Below are positions 15,701 to 16,855 of a DNA stretch of 16,855 nt, one piece after another (within the stretch, counting starts at the first letter, position 1; every line of letters begins with the position of its first letter). Source of the DNA: an uncultured bacterium (GTDB lineage Bacteria; Bacillota; Clostridia; Lachnospirales; Lachnospiraceae); contig CAJMMH010000020.1 in assembly GCA_905214365.1 (NCBI GenBank), forward strand, positions 1 to 16,855. The letters run 5' to 3'. The translations under genes were made by a program, and so were the position numbers. Under the pieces are notes generated by a model, which saw only the letters and a list, made by a program, of their open reading frames with translations, was not told the origin of the DNA and searched no databases.

Positions 15701-16511
15701 GCGGCTTCAGATCCTTCAGAACTGCTGCTCCGATCCCACAGAAGAGTCTCCGATCTGCCCGCACAGCAGCCATTGTCCAAATCAGTTTGCGTGCACAGAC
15801 AGTCATCGTTACATCGGTCAGCTGGAAATCAAAGACGCGCAGATGAAACTCCATCTGCTGCCGCTGGCAATGGCAAACCCTTACATTCGCCCATATGCCT
15901 ACTATGTAACCGCTAAAATTAAAGAATTGATCAATCCTGCTGCAATCAAAAACAGCATTGCAGCCCGAACCTGGCAGACGTTCCTTGATAATATTCGTTT
16001 TCATACTGTTTATAACATAATTTCCAGCTTTCTGTCCCGCAAAGAACCAATTGCCTGGTTTGATACCAATTATCCTCCGGTTTCGGATTCCGAACTCCGG
16101 ATCATGAATCATTGCCTTTGCCCGGTTCAGCTCTCAGAGCTTCGCAATACTGTCGATAAAACAGAAATGAACTGCGGCAAAATGAGCCTTATGCGTCTGC
16201 TGCGGCAGGCAGACGGCGCTGAAAATTATGATAGCTATTACTGGATGCTATCCGTTGAACCGCAGGAAAACTGTTACCACCTGATTCAGGGGACAATGTT
16301 TTTTAACAGCTGGCGGACAGTTCAAAGTGCAGGCAGCATCTGTTTTCCATACCACAATTCAACGTTCGGGCCCAAAAGTATCATTGCGTTCTGTATCCGT
16401 GATTTTGCTGCTCCGGAACCATTAGTTTCTGAGATTCATTGTCCTGAATGCAACGATTCTCCAGTCAGCGGCACTTCTGCTGATAATCTGATCACGTTCA
16501 ATTGTGCCTGA
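12759..16511 (+). CDS. Large protein of unknown function, 1250 residues
   Basis: I do not recognise this protein. The frame is open from 12453, but the ATG at 12759 is preferred because it follows AAAGGAGG by 6 bases, while the earlier 102 codons cover an AT-rich leader and a probable promoter. The protein looks soluble and mostly alpha-helical, with no signal peptide, no membrane segment and no P-loop. It is rich in cysteine, histidine and aromatic residues. A cluster C989-C990-x9-C1000-x5-C1006-x5-C1012-x3-H1016 resembles a zinc site, whose C-x5-C-x3-H end recalls CCCH fingers; a CPEC pair lies near the end (C1228, C1231). Residues about 615-650 look disordered (Ala/Asn/Asp-rich) and may divide the protein into two halves. 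It stands alone between its own promoter and terminator, divergent from the GH2 gene, with no partner gene in view. A scaffold, sensor or nucleic-acid-binding role is conceivable, but none is shown. Confidence 0.8.
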   Translation: MLSYKELFETLWPANALSIFHSMFTNENYIFPHQQAPVFSDTDFSYERDYKESVCRAQIRRRKSFYEQSAKSSDVLTDWFCGRPIDSEKDKFWFELKKAETFSLEQALNFFAENSELLSDEIIDSLRAWADRNQNAICSDLYFLIACSDCSNALKVLFALIACRVEAVEEIHYPLLGQEYGSLKSAVEENKLHISRLEEDWLNHWLSRNRSVYASALKTLIAVEHATRQDFLAQKKGLYALKSCRMTRTTFVMLLNLDEIVQERLITPTDKDDFFKAAASCIPAGSADTEMCSNDIYTLFSYIVTVQYGDELCAGKQLLYVTVNPLFQELLTRYFSGFSGTEMRETLETLFQSYRSCTGLHKNIYSPAKYELNVTISYYLNFICYHHYAGAMHAADICSCIKELIDTHNYHTSYMNTLFAGKNGSRAAAEGEPPLINGLTDETICDLTHLFYKNLAHTATRVPTLGKNVAVWADQHHKSYFIEQLIIELGCCDENLWSLYIRKAVHLSTLANYLTNTLLNGSANDWSNLLCVLGRIEAYPAEALYRRVSLSNNNLIESRIQIIEQSSLASPAVLHDLSRLKQRIQHTNNYTEATIAPGSAVDAPAHFQTNANADDNIGKSRAYHALPQDDDRKLAVHLLDAIRQYEDTRFLDHIDSQPLKLLVSELIKAQNRHSTLVGRALALIQKYECAAADPAVDPQSQTVVTMLKDLLMLSPNTLNLPGKNAFKKIIIWINDFILARGIPENFGNLQMQKLNWNLYHHNVPEERKRLCVQTAIQRLAASTPLNQKKTAAYFFSWASKEYTFSKTAALLCEDENCLSNFTRVVNMTRKYEYIRWCYRPFLSYLMNEDPFCSLPEILQCTLPYAATADSKLNEAFVKRCFQEKNGLPYGYIPVHWQDFSLSVKTAWTTFFNCINKRPDFIKDFVRSILNQVEDTIYTKQLTKNRDHFFHTIFSILRDEPQRTARLSMILLGRILTCISNARLQILQNCCSDPTEESPICPHSSHCPNQFACTDSHRYIGQLEIKDAQMKLHLLPLAMANPYIRPYAYYVTAKIKELINPAAIKNSIAARTWQTFLDNIRFHTVYNIISSFLSRKEPIAWFDTNYPPVSDSELRIMNHCLCPVQLSELRNTVDKTEMNCGKMSLMRLLRQADGAENYDSYYWMLSVEPQENCYHLIQGTMFFNSWRTVQSAGSICFPYHNSTFGPKSIIAFCIRDFAAPEPLVSEIHCPECNDSPVSGTSADNLITFNCA

Positions 16512-16553
16512 GTTATCAGCCCAAAACAATCCTGTACCGATTTGCACTGACAC

Positions 16554-16585
16554 AAAAACGCCTCGTCAACAACGAGGCGTTTTTT
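16554..16585 (+). terminator. Intrinsic terminator of the orphan gene
   Basis: A perfect 13-bp inverted repeat (arms 16554-16566 and 16572-16584, core ACGCCTCGT) with a 5-base loop and a T-run to 16585. It lies 42 bases after the stop codon. The A-run on its left means that it could also work on the minus strand. Confidence 0.92.
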
Positions 16586-16694
16586 GAAACTTGCTTTCCT
16601 GTGAAAGTTTCCTGCGAAAGAACAAAGAATGTGTCTTGGCACATTCTCGCGCCTGCGGCGGTCGCTTGCGACATTTACATTGTACGTCGCAGTG

Positions 16695-16716
16695 CGCATC
16701 CTCGCGGAGCGTTTTT
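16695..16716 (+). terminator. Possible second plus-strand terminator
   Basis: CGC-a-TCC pairs with GGAGCG around the loop TCGC (six pairs and one bulged A), followed by five T (16712-16716). It is weaker than the terminator at 16554 and would act only as a backup. Confidence 0.4.
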
Positions 16717-16731
16717 GCTTTCCTGTAAAAC

Positions 16732-16757
16732 AAAAAAGACTCACATTTCTGCGAGCC
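16732..16757 (-). terminator. Minus-strand terminator for a gene beyond the right edge
   Basis: On the minus strand GGCTCGCA (16757-16750) and TGTGAGTC (16745-16738) form eight pairs, two of them G-U, around a stable GAAA tetraloop, followed by six T (16737-16732). The orientation implies a transcript entering from the right boundary, which fits an rRNA operon or another gene ending just outside the window. Confidence 0.65.
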
Positions 16758-16855
16758 CTCATTTCCATATACCTTCAAAACTACACACACAAATCAATCG
16801 CTTTCTTCATCCATCTTTCTAATTCCTATCCATTATCAAACCTTAACCATTCCTG

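Larger units (their letters stand above)
16586..16855. other. Noncoding right edge with inverted repeats
   Basis: There is no credible gene in this stretch. It holds an 8-bp perfect stem, AGAATGTG/CACATTCT (16626-16633 with 16640-16647); overlapping stems GTCGC/GCGAC (16661-16672) and TGCGAC/GTCGCA (16667-16691); and two copies of TTGCTTTCCTGT (16591-16602 and 16715-16726). The final 100 bases, from about 16755, are pyrimidine-rich with TACCTTCAAAACTACACAC. They resemble the spacer next to the 3' end of a minus-strand 23S rRNA gene in Lachnospiraceae, but the window stops before any rRNA sequence and no 5S rRNA is seen. Confidence 0.45.

Noticed and set aside
16621..16691. Tandem inverted repeats as a possible CRISPR array or small RNA gene
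   Set aside because: There are no regularly spaced identical repeats and no unique spacers. The stems overlap and look like ordinary spacer or terminator-type structure.

Overview
The window looks like chromosomal DNA of a Gram-positive anaerobe of the Clostridia, most likely Lachnospiraceae. The basis is AGGAGG-type ribosome binding sites in front of most genes, moderate GC content, a DegV protein, an LplABC-type sugar importer encoded without its own ATPase, and a membrane-anchored AraC/YesN-type regulator. The assignment rests on protein style and gene context, not on a marker gene.

Layout from left to right. A DegV-family lipid-binding protein (174-1061, +) ends at a strong bidirectional terminator (1120-1159), which it shares with a convergent block of six minus-strand genes. 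Read in their own direction, these are a large GH2 glycoside hydrolase (12337-8918), a membrane-bound AraC-type regulator (8839-6515), a terminator (6404-6451), and then an operon of two ABC permeases (5978-5037 and 5024-4113), a solute-binding protein (3956-2427) and a PL22 oligogalacturonate lyase (2412-1252). Divergent from the GH2 gene lies a 1250-residue protein of unknown function (12759-16511, +). It has a long AT-rich leader that appears structured, and it ends at its own terminator (16554-16585). The last 270 bases hold inverted repeats and a minus-strand terminator for a gene that enters from beyond the right edge.

The minus-strand block reads as a pectin-oligosaccharide utilisation locus. 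The importer would bring short, probably unsaturated galacturonides or rhamnogalacturonan fragments into the cell. The lyase would split digalacturonates into keto-deoxyuronates, and the signal-less GH2 enzyme would remove a sugar from side chains or from the backbone. The regulator has an outward-facing sensor domain and could act on repeated CTTGAAAAA sites upstream of the importer promoter. The energising ATPase is not here and is presumably a shared MsmX-like protein.

The least explained part is the right third. It contains the orphan 1250-residue protein with a C/H cluster resembling a zinc site, its leader with mutually exclusive pairings that could mask the ribosome binding site, and a 23-bp sequence (core GGATATTCGC). 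That sequence is present in two identical copies that exactly bracket the 11.3-kb sugar block, with a third, variant copy inside the orphan gene's leader.
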